A DNA stretch of 64,000 nt from Paraspadella gotoi (Eukaryota > Chaetognatha): assembly GCA_051294375.1 (NCBI GenBank), contig CM119270.1, positions 20,067,160 to 20,131,159 on the forward strand, given 5' to 3'. Positions 36,901-48,429 of the stretch are shown piece after piece. The translations under genes and the position numbers were made by a program. Position 1 is the first letter of the stretch, and every line of letters begins with the position of its first letter. The notes beneath the pieces are model-generated. The model searched no databases. It was given only the letters and a program-made list of their open reading frames with translations, and was not told where the DNA came from.

Positions 36901-37549
36901 AACGCGTATATGAGAGAGAGAGAAAGAGAGAGAGTGTACGAACTTTGTTTCCAAACATAAAACATATTCTGACTAAATCTCAGAGCCGTAAAATAAATCC
37001 ACGAAAAACTCGGATGTAAATTTGGGATTTTGTATTGAGAAAAAAGCGCGGAATAAATGGCGATAATAATAGTTTTTAGAAGGAGAAAAATAATCAGAAT
37101 TTTTCGAAAAACGCACGATCACGCAAGAGATCGTACAGAAAGAGACAGAGAGAGAGAAGAAGAGAGAGACACAGAGGAGAGAGACAGAGAGAGAAGACAA
37201 AGAGAGAGAGACCACAGAGAGAGAGAGAGAGAAAGCTGGACAGCGCTGGACAGCGCTTCAGAGCTGAACTCGTTTTTAAACGAATCTGAATAGGGTCGAA
37301 CTCCTTTCCTTTCTATAAATAAATTAAAAAATAAATACTTGGGTATAAATCATATAAAGAAATTTTTTGTACATTGAAAGTATAATTAAAAATGCTATAA
37401 ATTTTCCTTTGAGCATGTTCCAAACAAATTTTTGACTCACCCATTTGAGAGGGCTTCCCCTATTTCAGAAGAAAAAACAGAGAGAGGAGAGAGACGAATA
37501 AAATTTGAAGAGAGAGATAGAGAAGAAGCCTGGACAGCCGCTGGAATCA

Positions 37550-38260
37550 GATGCAGCAGCGCACGAGAAGAAAGAGAGGAGAAAAGCTCAACAGCCCTTT
37601 TACTCTACTTAATAAGTAAAGTACCTATGGCGCCCGGAGTTAGCGCGAACTCCTCCATCTGAAGGACTCGGTTCGCGCCCTGTTGATTCATACAAGAAAA
37701 GTAGGAAAAAAAAGAAAAAAAAAGGGAGAATGGATGTTAAACTGCTGACTGCATCACGGCTCGTCTTCAATATTGGTGAGCCACAATATATATATATATA
37801 TATATAAATATAAATTTTTTTTGTTAAAAAAGAGAGAGAGAGAGAGAGAGAGAGAAAGAAGCTGGACGACGCTGCACCGACGCTGCAGAGCCAGAACTCG
37901 TTTTTAGACAAATCAAGAAGAAGCAGTGACTGAGAAAAAGAGAGAGAGAGAGAGAGGACCGACATATAATTAAAAGAAAGAGAGAGGGAAAGAGACATAT
38001 AACTAAAAGGTTTTTGTTTTGTAAATAAAACATAAACAAATAGGAATATTGATATGAAACATGGAATTTTAAAGATCTTGATGATTAGAAGCCATATATA
38101 AATTTTCAATTCCCTATGATATCACACTTTTAGAAAGCCATGATTGCAAAAAAGCGTGACGCAGACGACGACGAACGACTACGGCACAAAGAAGCCAAAG
38201 CGATTTATCTATAGAGACAGGACCGGCTTCGCCCGGTCTGTCTCGATAAAAAATAAAGTC
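37550..38260 (+). mobile_element. Dispersed repeat family R4, copy 1 (tRNA-like head)
   Basis: Starts with a tRNA-like segment at about 37618-37680: tatggcgcccggagttagcg (D-arm-like, GCGC pairing GCGC) and cggttcgcgccc (B-box-like). It continues with an (AT)n and GA tract, ctggacgacgctgc, a Phe-type T/A block, gttttgtaaataaaacataa, gattagaagccatatata, tatgatatcacactttt and ccatgattgcaaaaaagcg. The same order recurs at 46020-46520. A related ctggacag/actcgttttta block also sits at 37232-37290. Confidence 0.6.
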
Positions 38261-38317
38261 TGTTTGACTCTAGGGAAAAAAACAAACTGGAAAATCAGAG
38301 AGAAAATTGACTTCGGG

Positions 38318-38323
<6 letters not shown>

Positions 38324-38390
<67 letters not shown>
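38324..38390 (+). repeat. (GA)n microsatellite
   Basis: About 66 bases of pure dinucleotide repeat. The Arg/Glu frames through it are artefacts. Confidence 0.97.
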
Positions 38391-38392
<2 letters not shown>

Positions 38393-38739
38393 CGGATGGG
38401 ATTCTGACGTAACTTTGATGTTATCGCTTATGTCAAATCACTATATTAGAGAGCCCGATTAAAAATAAATCCAGAAATTTTATTAAAATAGAACAAGTTT
38501 ATATTAGCAACAAGATTGTGAAAAGAAACATCACATGAAAAAAGTTAAACAAAAAATCGTTTCATCGTCTCTTTTTTTCTCATTTGAATCATAATTATTT
38601 TTAATTAACCAAGAGAATTAATATCCCGCTCCAAATGGTTCAGTAACACCGGTTTAACCACATTATTGCTATAGTCTAACTAATCTCTTGTACAGTTTGT
38701 TTTTGTCCACAGTTTGATTTCCCCTCTCTTATCCCCACA

Positions 38740-39160
38740 GTCAACTCTCCTTCTTGGTCCAATCTTTCCCACAGTCATACCTTCCTTACAGGCAAATCTT
38801 TTCCACAATCAAAGGTTCTCCACGGACTAATTATACCCACAGGCAATTATTCCCCACAGCTCCTCCAAAGTCTAATCTTCCCCACATTCTAATCTTCTCC
38901 AAGGGAAAATCTTCCCCAACGTCTAATCTTCCCCACAGTCTAATCTTCCCACAGTCTAAGCTTTTCCACAGTCTAATATTTCCCACAGTCTAAATTTCCC
39001 CACAGTGTAATCCTCCCACAGTAAAATCTTCCTCAGTCTAATCTTCCCCACAGTCTATAATCTTCCGCACAGTCATATCTTACCCACAGTCTAATCTTTT
39101 CCACAGTCTAACCTTCCCCACAGTCAAGGCTTCTCCACAGCCACACAGTCTGATCTTCTC
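38740..39160 (+). repeat. 17-20-bp satellite resembling splice acceptors
   Basis: About 20 degenerate units of tcttccccacagtctaa. Each plus-strand unit carries a pyrimidine run, a CACAG and a branch-point-like CTAAT. It lies directly 3' of the stop of the minus-strand glycosyltransferase gene, so in that transcript it would be in the 3' UTR or flank in reverse orientation. Confidence 0.85.
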
Positions 39161-39165
39161 CACAC

Positions 39166-39347
39166 TTAAACCTTCTCCACATCCCCATCATCCACACACT
39201 CTGTCCCCATCATTTCTGCCCACGCCTCCCACATTCCCCACTTCTTGTTGAGATGAGTCGAGATGTAGTTGGACTTGAAGCCACACCACCCGCCCTTGAA
39301 TCTGAGAGAGAGAGAGAGAGAATATTTGATTTGATTTATAATGCTCC

Positions 39348-39383
<36 letters not shown>

Positions 39384-39455
39384 AGAGAGCAGAGAGAGAG
39401 AGAGAGATTTGATTGATTTATAATGCCAAAATGAGAGAGAAGAGAAGAGAGAGAG

Positions 39456-39492
<37 letters not shown>

Positions 39493-41356
39493 AGAAAGAG
39501 AGAGAGAGAGAAGGAAGATTTGAGTTTGATTTTAATAATGCTCCAAATGAGAGAGGGAGAGACAGAGAGAGAACAGCCACAAAAACAGTCAGAAATATAG
39601 ACAGAAGGGCGATGTGAAAAAGATAAAAATTTAATAAAAATTAAAATATAGCGTACAGAATATAAAAATAAAAAGATTAGTATTCACTTATTAGATAACT
39701 TTCAAGATATAATTGCTAAATATTGATTCTAAACTTTCACTTCACTCTAATAGACAGACATAAATGGTAGAACGACCACGCATCCGCCCCCCTCACCCCT
39801 TTTCCCTCTAAAACCCCACGCATCTCCCGACCCACTTGTGGTTAATCCGATCCACGTTGGTCAGGTTCATCCCCAAATAATCGTTGGCCACGAGACCCGA
39901 GATGTAAATATCGTCGAGACGAAAGAAGGGGACGTTGCGGGCGGCGGCGGCGACGGCGGCGGCGGCGCGCAAGGAGTAGACGATGGTCATGCCGTAGCAG
40001 GAGTCGGGATAGCGGGCCGGGGCGTATTCCTTTTTTTGGGAGAGGTGAAGTGAGAAGGGGGGTGGAATTTGGATTGATTGATTGATTGATCGATTGATTG
40101 ATTGATTGATTTATTTTTGGATTTATTCGTAGATTGATTGATTGAATGGTAGAACGTTAAATCTTAAACGTCTTTGTGTCCGTCTTTCTTTTAAAATGTC
40201 CGTCTGTTAGTTTCTGGTTTAAGTTTTTTTAAGCTTTTTGTTTTGTTTGTTATGAGTTAATCTTTTGTTTGTTTGTTATTTTAAAGTCTGTCTCCCCTTT
40301 CCGTTAGCTCGTCTAATTAATTTTTTTCGTTTCGTCATTTTAAAACATTCTCATAAATGAAATTGATACAACCAAATATAAAAATTATCCATTTATTTAT
40401 TGAATAGGCTATCTTGCCCCTGACTTTGGACAGGCTTTGGTGGTTTAAGGCCTCCATCACTCTGACAAGATAATGACATAGCAGGTCCCTGCAAGTTTTC
40501 GATCAGTCTCGTTTATTCAAAATAATACAATATAATATAATATAATAATTATACAATATAATACATTACAATACCTCGAATTCATCGGCGCCAGCCATTT
40601 CCCAACATTCCGCCCCCCCACCTCCCCCCCGCACAAACTCAACTCACGTCTTTGCTGACGAACCACTTGTCCTTCGGCTTCCTCACCGGCCCCGCCTTGA
40701 TGACCCTGCACCGGATGAGCCTTTCCTTCGGGTCGAGTTTGTCCAACAACTTCTTCAGTCCTTCCACGTGAAGGAGGATGTCGTCGTCGATCTTGACGAG
40801 GAAGTCGGCCGAAGAGCAGAAGCGGCTCGTCCACTCCAACGCGGCCACCGCCTTCAGGGTCAAGTTGTAGTAAGCGTCGAGGAAGTCTTTCTGTGAATTG
40901 AAGGAGGTGGGCGGCGGTAGAGGGGGTGGGAGGATAAGGAGGAGAAAGAGAGAAAAGACAGGATAGAGGGACATATGGACAAAACTGACTGACTGACCTG
41001 TAGTATATCCCCGTGTCTCACGCTCTCTCTCTTCAACGAGGCCTCCACTTCTTCGTCTTCGCTTCTTCCAACGACGAAGACTTTCGCCGTCTCGCCCAGG
41101 ACCTTCGGCGCATGCGCGGCCCACGTGGTCCGGATCGCAATTCGCTTCCCGAACGCGTCCGGACGCGTGTGGATGACGAAGACGACGCGCGGACGCGGAC
41201 GGTCCATGCAGAGTCGGGGGTTGCTTAGCAACGTAGCGAAGTCGCGAGGGAAGCAGTCATCGCAGCGCAGCGGGCGGACGGCGCAGCGCGGACCGCAGTC
41301 TTGGCCGTAGAAGATGGGGCTGAGATGAGAATGAGAGAGAGAGAGAGAGAGAGAGA

Positions 41357-41416
<60 letters not shown>

Positions 41417-42049
41417 GTTGATAAATGACTTGACACTTTTATTTAATGAGAATATTTTTTTCCTCGCTGCATTATTTTCCACTCAATGAAATTATTACCG
41501 CATAATTATCTCAATTTTTCTCTTCATTTTTATTTCTTTCCTTTTTTTAAAAAAAATTTTCAAACTATAAAAAATGTAAAAAATAAACCAAAGTTAATAA
41601 TCCAATAAAAATCAATTAATATATTAGTATTGAGGGAGGTTAAGTTTTGGTAAGATAACTTTATATCTGGCTCACTCCACAAAAAAAAATATTGACGCTG
41701 AAAAATTCATAATTAATGCATAATCAATGAATACATCAATATTAATATTTTAATACCTAATTAGTTAATTTATTGAACTTTACCCGTCCTGATGAGTCAC
41801 AATTGCAGTCGTTTTTTTCGTCGCTTTCGGTTTCGACGCTTTTGTTGTTGTTGTTGTTGTTGTTGTCGTTTTTCTTGTTTTGATCTTCGGTGATGCTTTC
41901 TTCTTTGTCGTCGTCTTCTTTGTTGTCGTCGTCGTCGTCTTCGTCGTCGTCGGTTTTTTCGTCGTCGTCTTCGTCGTCGTCGGTTTTTTCGTCGTCGTCG
42001 TCGTTGAAGACGACGAACTGGTCGAGTGAGGTTTTGTTGTTGTTGACGA

Positions 42050-42082
<33 letters not shown>

Positions 42083-42963
42083 TGAAGCTGCCGGTGCATT
42101 CGATGCTGCCGGTGCAGACGCCGACTCTAGTGCCGACGCATATTTAGCGTTTCTCTGAGTCAATTCCTCCAGCATTTTTAATAATTTCGAGTTTAACTCA
42201 TGAATTTCGCTCGAAGACGACGAAAGCGACGACGACGAAAACAAAGACAATTTTGACTTTCGTCGTCGTCGTTGTTGTTGTTGTTGTTGTTGTTGTTGTA
42301 GTTCTGGAGGCGAAGTGGATATTAAGTTCGATTCTGTGACCAAGTCTGAGTTCGAGGCGTCGATGCTGTAATAAGGAAATCAAACACAATTTGTTACATC
42401 AATTTCATATAATTAAAGTTTTTTATTATTGAAAAAAAAATCATTCTTTTTAAGCCTCTTTACAATATAATAACATAGCTTTCAATTAGGACTTTATAAC
42501 GATCGAGTTCATTCACTTCCAGTTAAACTGGTATCCTAATGAATTATGTGGCATCACAATTTTTTTATGAATTTGTTTCAATCTTCCAATAGTTTCAGCT
42601 CAACTTGAACAATTTAGGAGGTTGAAAGCAAAAAGTCCGTACATCCTGTACGGATCCTAGGCCAAGCTGTAGTACAGACAGACAGACAGACAGTCACAAC
42701 AACGGGAGAACCCTTGAAGGCTGCATGGCCCCTTTTGGCCAACCGTTGCAAGAAATGACTCTCTCACCCGAGACTTAACTCACCTCACCTCATGTCACGA
42801 TACAAACTCACCCGCAGAGCTGGAGATGCTGTTGACGGATGATGGAGAGAGCGATGGTCCAGACGATGAAGAGAGTCACGTGACACATCAGCAGGATGGA
42901 GGGACGAAAGAGTCGCAGCCGCGACAGCAGGAGCCGCGACACGACGCCGCAGAGCGGATGCAT
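39166..42963 (-). CDS. Beta-1,3-glycosyltransferase, GT31 family (complete, 6 exons)
   Basis: Exons (minus) 42963-42812, 42365-41784, 41319-40998, 40890-40648, 40029-39836 and 39301-39166 join at GT-AG sites with agreeing phases (2,2,0,0,2) to 542 residues. An in-frame TAA precedes the ATG. Residues 1-22 form a basic cytosolic tail and 23-42 a signal anchor (ILLMCHVTLFIVWTIALSII), giving a type II Golgi protein. A stem of about 200 residues carries Gln, Ser and Thr/Lys runs. The Galactosyl_T domain shows VVFVIHT (290-296), RIAIRTTW (304-311), KDFLDAYYNLTLK (353-365), KIDDD (385-389, metal/UDP-sugar site), KWFVSKDEY (427-435), YPDSCYGM and LDDIYISG (471-478). Known: the family adds galactose, GlcNAc or GalNAc in beta-1,3 linkage; donor and acceptor cannot be told here. 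NLT sequons lie at 361 and 488. Exon 5's acceptor is weak (caaaaaaag). Confidence 0.88.
39302..39510 (+). repeat. (GA)n tracts in the last glycosyltransferase intron
   Basis: Three GA runs separated by ATTTGATT, TTATAATG and CCAAAATG spacers form a compound repeat. On the gene strand the first run is (CT)n ending CTCAG at the exon-6 acceptor, so it supplies the polypyrimidine tract. Confidence 0.92.
40350..40510 (+). repeat. Dispersed repeat family R1, copy in intron 4
   Basis: Nearly the same as 8980-9110 (gctatcttgcccctgacttt, ggacaggct, taaggcctccatcactct) and continuing to ctgcaag and cagtctcgtttattca. It lies inside glycosyltransferase intron 40030-40647, antisense to the gene. Confidence 0.8.
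41328..41414 (+). repeat. (GA)n tract abutting the exon-3 acceptor
   Basis: On the gene strand this is (CT)n followed by attctcatctcag at the exon-3 acceptor (41320), making the microsatellite the polypyrimidine tract of a constitutive splice site. Confidence 0.95.
41820..42300 (-). repeat. Trinucleotide repeats coding the glycosyltransferase stem
   Basis: Within exon 2, ACG/ACA runs give poly-Thr with TTTK spacing, TCG/TCT runs give poly-Ser, and a CAA run (about 42272-42298) gives nine Gln. The frame stays open across all of them. Confidence 0.85.
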
Positions 42964-43395
42964 CTTTGCGTTTTATTCGGACATTTGTTTTTTTTTGTTG
43001 AAGTTTATGTTTGATTTGTTTGTTTTGTTTGTTTTGGTTTTGTTTTAGCTTTGTTTTTTTTAAGCGTTTGCCAGATGCCGCTAATTATTATCGTTGACGG
43101 GAGGACGTAAGAATAAGCGACGTCGACGTAACTTGTGAAAACCAAACAATGTAAATATTTACTATTATAATTGCTGTGAAGACAAAAAGTTTTTTTTTTA
43201 AATATTACGTATATATAAATGTATTGTAGAAAAATTCTGGCTGGAGAAAAATATACCTCAATTAAAGATGCTATTGATACATCGCGGACCTAAGTAGTAT
43301 ATTATTTAATTAGAGTTCTTATCTGGGATTTACCAGAGCATTTTTTTTTTAGCCAAAAATTCAATTTTAAAAAAAGAGAAATAGAAACAGAAAAC

Positions 43396-43449
<54 letters not shown>

Positions 43450-43565
43450 GATATATGAAGAAAAGACAAATGAAATATTGAAATATTGTCAATCCCGTCT
43501 TTGAAATATTGTCATTCTCAAATACACAAAAATTCGAATTGATTTAACGTCAAAAACATAAAAGA
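42964..43565. other. Upstream region of the glycosyltransferase gene
   Basis: T/A-rich, with a GTTT repeat at 43015-43045, a (GA)n run at 43399-43446 and no other gene signal. It must contain the 5' UTR and promoter of the minus-strand gene; no TATA or CpG island stands out. Confidence 0.4.
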
Positions 43566-43569
43566 GATT

Positions 43570-45898
43570 TCATCCGACTGGAACCGACGAAGCTGAGAGC
43601 CGACGTGACGCCGACACATAACACTAAGCGACGGGGACCGACGAACGAGAGCCGACGGCGCCGACACAAACTAAGGCGACGGGGACCGCAACGAACGAGA
43701 GCCGACGCGGGCCGACACAAACACTAAGGACGACGGGACCGACGAACGGAGAGCCGAACGGCGGCCGACACAAACACTAAGGACGACGGGGACCGACGAA
43801 CGAGAGCCGACGGCGGCCGACACAAAACTAAGGCGACGGGACGACGAACGAGAGCCGACGGCGGCCGACACAAACACTAAGCGACGGGGCGACGAACGAG
43901 AGCCGACGGCGGCCGACACAACACTAAGCGACGGGGACCGACGAACGAGAGCCGACGGCGGCCGACACAAACACTAAGCGACGGGGACGCGAGACGAGAG
44001 CCGACGGCGGCCGACACAAACACTAAGACGACGGGACCGACGAACGAGAGCCGACGGCGGCCGACACAAAACACTAAGACGACGGGGACCGACGAACGAG
44101 AGCCGACGGCGGCCGAAACAAACACTAAGGCGACGGGGACCGACGAACGAGAAGCCGACGGGAGAGCGCAACACTAAGCACGGGGACCGACGAACGAGAG
44201 CCGACGGCGGCCGACACAAACACTAAGACGACGGGGACGACGAACGAGAGCCGACGGCGGCCGACACAAACACTAAGACGACGGGACCGACGAACGAGAG
44301 CCGACGGCGGCGACACAAACACTAAGGCACGGGGACCGACGAACGAAGAGCGACGGCCGACACAAACACTAAGGCGACGGGGACGACGAACGAGAGCCGA
44401 CGGCGGCCGACACCAAACACTAAGGCGACGGGACCGACGAACGAGAGCCGACGGCGGCCGACAAAACACTAAGACGACGGGACCGACGAACGAGACCGAC
44501 GCGGCCGACACAAACACTAGACGACGGGGACCGACGAACGAGAGCCGACGGCGGCCGACACAAACTAAGACGACGGGGACCGACGAACGAGAGCGACGGC
44601 GGCCCGACACAAACACTAAGGCGACGGGGACCACGAACGAGAGCCGACGGCGCCGACACAAAACTAAGACGAGGACACAAACGAGAGCCGACGGCGCCGA
44701 CACAAACACTAAGCGACGGGACCACCAGACGAACGAGAGCCGACGCGGCCGACACAAACACTAAGGCGACGGGACCGACGAACGAGAGCCGACGCGGCCG
44801 ACACAAACACTAAGACGACGGGACCGACGAACGAGAGCCGACGGCGGCCGACACAAACACTAAGACGAGGGACCGACGACGAGAGCCGCGCGGGCCGACA
44901 CAACACTAAAGCGACGGGACCAGACGAACGAGAGCCGACGGCGGCCGACACAACACTAAGGCGACGGACCGACGAACGAGAGCCGACGGCGGCCGACACA
45001 AACACTAAACGACGGGACCGACGAACGAGAGCCGACGGCGGCCGACACAAACACTAAGACGAGGGACCGACGAACGAGAGCGACGGCGGCCGACACAAAC
45101 ACTAAGGCGACGGGACCGACGAACGAGACCGACGGCGGCCGCACAAACACTAGGCGACGGGACGCGAACGAGAGCGACGGCGGCCGAACACAAACACAAG
45201 ACGACGAGACGGAACGAGACGACGGCGGCCGACACAAACACTAAGGCGACGGGACGCCGAACGAGAGCCGACGGCGGCCACACAAACACTAAGACGACGG
45301 GGCCGACGAACGAGAGAGCCGACGGCGGCCGACACAAACACTAAGACGACGGGGACCGACGAACAGAGCCGACGCGGCCGACACAAACACTAAGACGACG
45401 GGACCGACGAACGAGAGCCACGGCGGCCGACACAAACACTAAGACGACGGGGACCGACGAACGAGAGCCGACGGCGGCCGACACAAACACTAAGACGACG
45501 GGGACCGACGAACGAGAGCCGACGGCGGCCGACACAAACACTAAGACGACGGGACCGACGAACGAGAAGCCGACGGCGGCCGACACAAACACTAAGCGAC
45601 GGGGACCAGACGAACGAGAGCCGACGGCGGCCGACACAAACACTAAGGCGACGGGGACGCACGGACGAGACGCGCGGCCGACAAAAACTAAGGCGACGGG
45701 GACCGACGAAACGAGAGCCGACGGCGGCCGACACAAACACTAAGCGACGGGACCGCACAACGAGAGCCGAACGGCGGCCGACACAAACACTAAGACGACG
45801 GGACCGACGAACGAGAGCCGACCGCGCCGACACAAACTAAGGCGACGGGACCGACGAACGAGAGCCGACGGCGGCCGACACAAACACTAAGGCGCACG
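43570..45898 (+). repeat. CpG-dense 51-bp satellite, about 46 units
   Basis: The consensus unit joins gacgacggggaccgacgaac, gagagccgacggcggccgac and acaaacactaa. Each unit holds about nine CpG and one CGGCCG. Units differ mostly by single-base deletions. Because 51 is a multiple of three, long minus-strand frames repeating VFVSAAVGSRSSVPVVL appear and shift at each deletion. They are not genes. Confidence 0.95.
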
Positions 45899-46019
45899 AC
45901 AGATAGGGACAGACACACCACAGGAACAGAGAGACAGAGAGAGAAGAGAAAAAGAGAAAGAGAGAGACAGCCGCTGCAGAAAAAAGAAAAGAGAAAGGCG
46001 TATATAATAATTAATAGAG

Positions 46020-46520
46020 AGTAGAGAGAGAGAACCTCTACAGCCCCTTTACTCGTTAAAGAATCACAGTACTATGCGCCGCCACGTAGCATGAGCTATT
46101 CTCTACCCAAAGGACCCGGTGTTCGCGCCCTTCCGGGCTCGTTTTTTACATTAGTAACCCACAATTATATCTAAAAAATTTTTGCTTAAAAAAAAAAGAG
46201 AGAGAGAGAGAGAAGAGAGAGAGAAAGAAGCCTGGACAGACGTGCGACCGAACTTCTTTTTAGAAGAAGCATGACCGGAGAAAAAGAGAGAGCAGAAGAG
46301 ACGGACATATAATTAAAACGTTTTTGTTTTGTAAATAAAACATAAACAAATACCAATTTGATATAAACATAATTTTAAATTCTTGTGATTAGAAGCCATA
46401 TATGAAAATTCAACTCCTATGATATCACACTTTCGAACCATGATTGCAAAAAAGCGAGACCGAAAGCTAAACCGAAAAAATCTAGACGACGGGCTTGCCC
46501 GCCTGCTCGATAATAGAGAT
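46020..46520 (+). mobile_element. Dispersed repeat family R4, copy 2
   Basis: Same ordered blocks as 37550-38260: cagccccttta, a tRNA-like head (atgcgccgccacgtagca, ggtgttcgcgccctt), acccacaattatat, a GA run, agcctggacagac, gttttgtaaataaaacataa, gattagaagccatatatg, tatgatatcacacttt and ccatgattgcaaaaaagcg. It is shorter and more eroded, and borders the CpG-dense satellite. Confidence 0.6.
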
Positions 46521-47530
46521 AATTTTTGTTTTGATAAAATGAAAACAAAACATTTAATAACTGTCCTGACTCATTTTCAAGGACATCGATTATGACACTG
46601 GAATAGAAATATAATTAATCTATAAGTAATTTGAAATAATTAAGTAATTAATTAATCTATTAATTAATTAATCAATTAATTAATTAATATCGTAGGCAAA
46701 GCCGAACATTGTTTGCTCAAACTTGTTTTTTGTCAATTGTCTTGTGTTATGAAATTGTTAAAAATATGAAATATAAAATTCTCTTTAGTATTTAACAAGC
46801 AATATCGCCTACCGACTTTGGAGAGGCGATGGCGTGTAAAACCTCCTTTCCTCCTACGAAATATTTACATTTCATTATTTACAACGAAGGATGCTTAATT
46901 CAAATTTAAATATTGGCAAAACCATTTCATCTCTACACCTAATGTAGCCTTAACCCAACGCAGCCTGTCTTAATTCAAGATAGCACATTTTTAAATGAAA
47001 AGGTAAATGAATTAATAATCATTTCTTCGCGTCGCACCCTGTACTACTGCGCGATTTCCGTCATTATCTTCTCTGGTTCGACGCTTCGTTGGTTTTCAAA
47101 GTAGAAACAGGATTTAGTTTCGAGTCTCGACAAAAGAACATTGGATTTCGTCGTAGGCACTTAATAAAAAAATTTAAAACCATCTGAAAAAAATGGAAAT
47201 ATCAAATCAGGAAGAAAAACTGATACATGATTAGGATTCGTAGGAAAAATGTAAATGTGTATACGACAAGAACTTTGCATTTATCAGAATGAAAAAATAA
47301 AATATATGAATAAAAATTTTGAACTCGTTGCGCTGAGAAGAAGAGCTTTAAACTTTTTCAAACCTTTAAAGAAAAACTAAGTCTTTTCTAATCCAGTGTC
47401 TTTTTTTAAGGAATTTTTTTGTAACCGAAAGAAAGATTGGAAACTGTTAGGAAAGAGGGTGAAAGAAAATGAATAAGAAAGTGACAGAAGAGGAGAGAAG
47501 TTTGAAAGAAAAAGAAAAAGTAATGAAAAT
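46521..47530. other. AT-rich sequence without a recognised gene
   Basis: Holds an (AATT)n-rich patch (46610-46690) followed by acattgtttgctcaaacttg, a word shared with 49115-49140. A weak R1-like fragment occurs near 46800-46860. Confidence 0.5.
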
Positions 47531-47534
47531 CATT

Positions 47535-47555
47535 CTCTCTCTCTCTCTCTCTCTT

Positions 47556-47618
<63 letters not shown>

Positions 47619-47652
47619 CTCTCGCTCTCGCTCTCTCGCTCTCTCGCTCTCC
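47535..47652 (+). repeat. (TC)n microsatellite with TCGC interruptions
   Basis: About 118 bases; the 3' end alternates ctctcgct, showing decay of the array from one side. Confidence 0.97.
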
Positions 47653-48183
47653 TCGCCTGATTAAACGAGGGAATGAAAGGAAAAGTGGCCCCATTTAGGA
47701 GGAACTGATTCCCACACTGAATGTTATTGGAATTTTTCTTGTTCTTGTTCTTGTTATCGTTCTTGTTGTTCTTGTTGTTGTAGTGACTTCCAGGTGGAAA
47801 ACCATCGTTGGTGATTATTGCTCATTGCAAGCGAGAGGCAATAAAAGTGAGATGGACGTCACTAAAACAAAATAGTTGGTATTGACTACGAGACTTAAGC
47901 AACGGTGGAGAAATCTGCTCAAATAAAATTTCTAACTGGAATTGTTACACCATTTGATATCAAGTTATTTCTTTTCATCCCCGAAACAATTTTTATTAAT
48001 AAATATTATTATATTTAATATTTTTTGATTGAAGAACTTTTAAGTTTCAATATTACTATTACAATTACTATTATTACTTAGAATTGTGTTCAGTTTTATG
48101 AAGCACAGATGGTTTCTTGCGTCGATTCATTTTTTTGATTTCATAGAATTGTACTACACCAATGGTATTAGCGTGATTAGCCT

Positions 48184-48225
48184 CGCCGCCGCCGCCGCCG
48201 CCGCCGCCGCCCGCCGCCGGTCGCA
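48184..48225 (+). repeat. (GCC)n tract
   Basis: CG-rich trinucleotide run, poly-Ala on plus and poly-Gly on minus, followed by ggtcgcagcagctgctg. Both strands are open for about 75-110 codons but no splice evidence decides whether either is coding. Confidence 0.85.
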
Positions 48226-48343
48226 GCAGCTGCTGTCGAAAAGCGACAAAATCCTCGTTTCTCTTTTTTTTTTCGCCGACGAAGTTCGACTTTTTTTGAG
48301 CCAAAAGGAAATTGAAGAGGATTCAAGGCTCTCTCTGGGCGAA

Positions 48344-48368
48344 GGAAAGAGAGAAGAGAGAGAGAGAA

Positions 48369-48422
<54 letters not shown>
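48344..48422 (+). repeat. (GA)n microsatellite
   Basis: Pure towards its 3' end; the Arg/Glu frame here derives from it. Confidence 0.95.
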
Positions 48423-48425
<3 letters not shown>

Positions 48426-48429
48426 AAGC

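Noticed and set aside
40517-40834. Frames overlapping glycosyltransferase exon 4 in other phases
   Set aside because: Shadow of the true exon, which alone shows family motifs and matching splice phases.
43671-45833. Many overlapping 80-210 codon minus-strand frames with VFVSAAVGSRSS repeats
   Set aside because: All are translations of the 51-bp CpG satellite; frames shift at every unit deletion and there are no splice or start signals.
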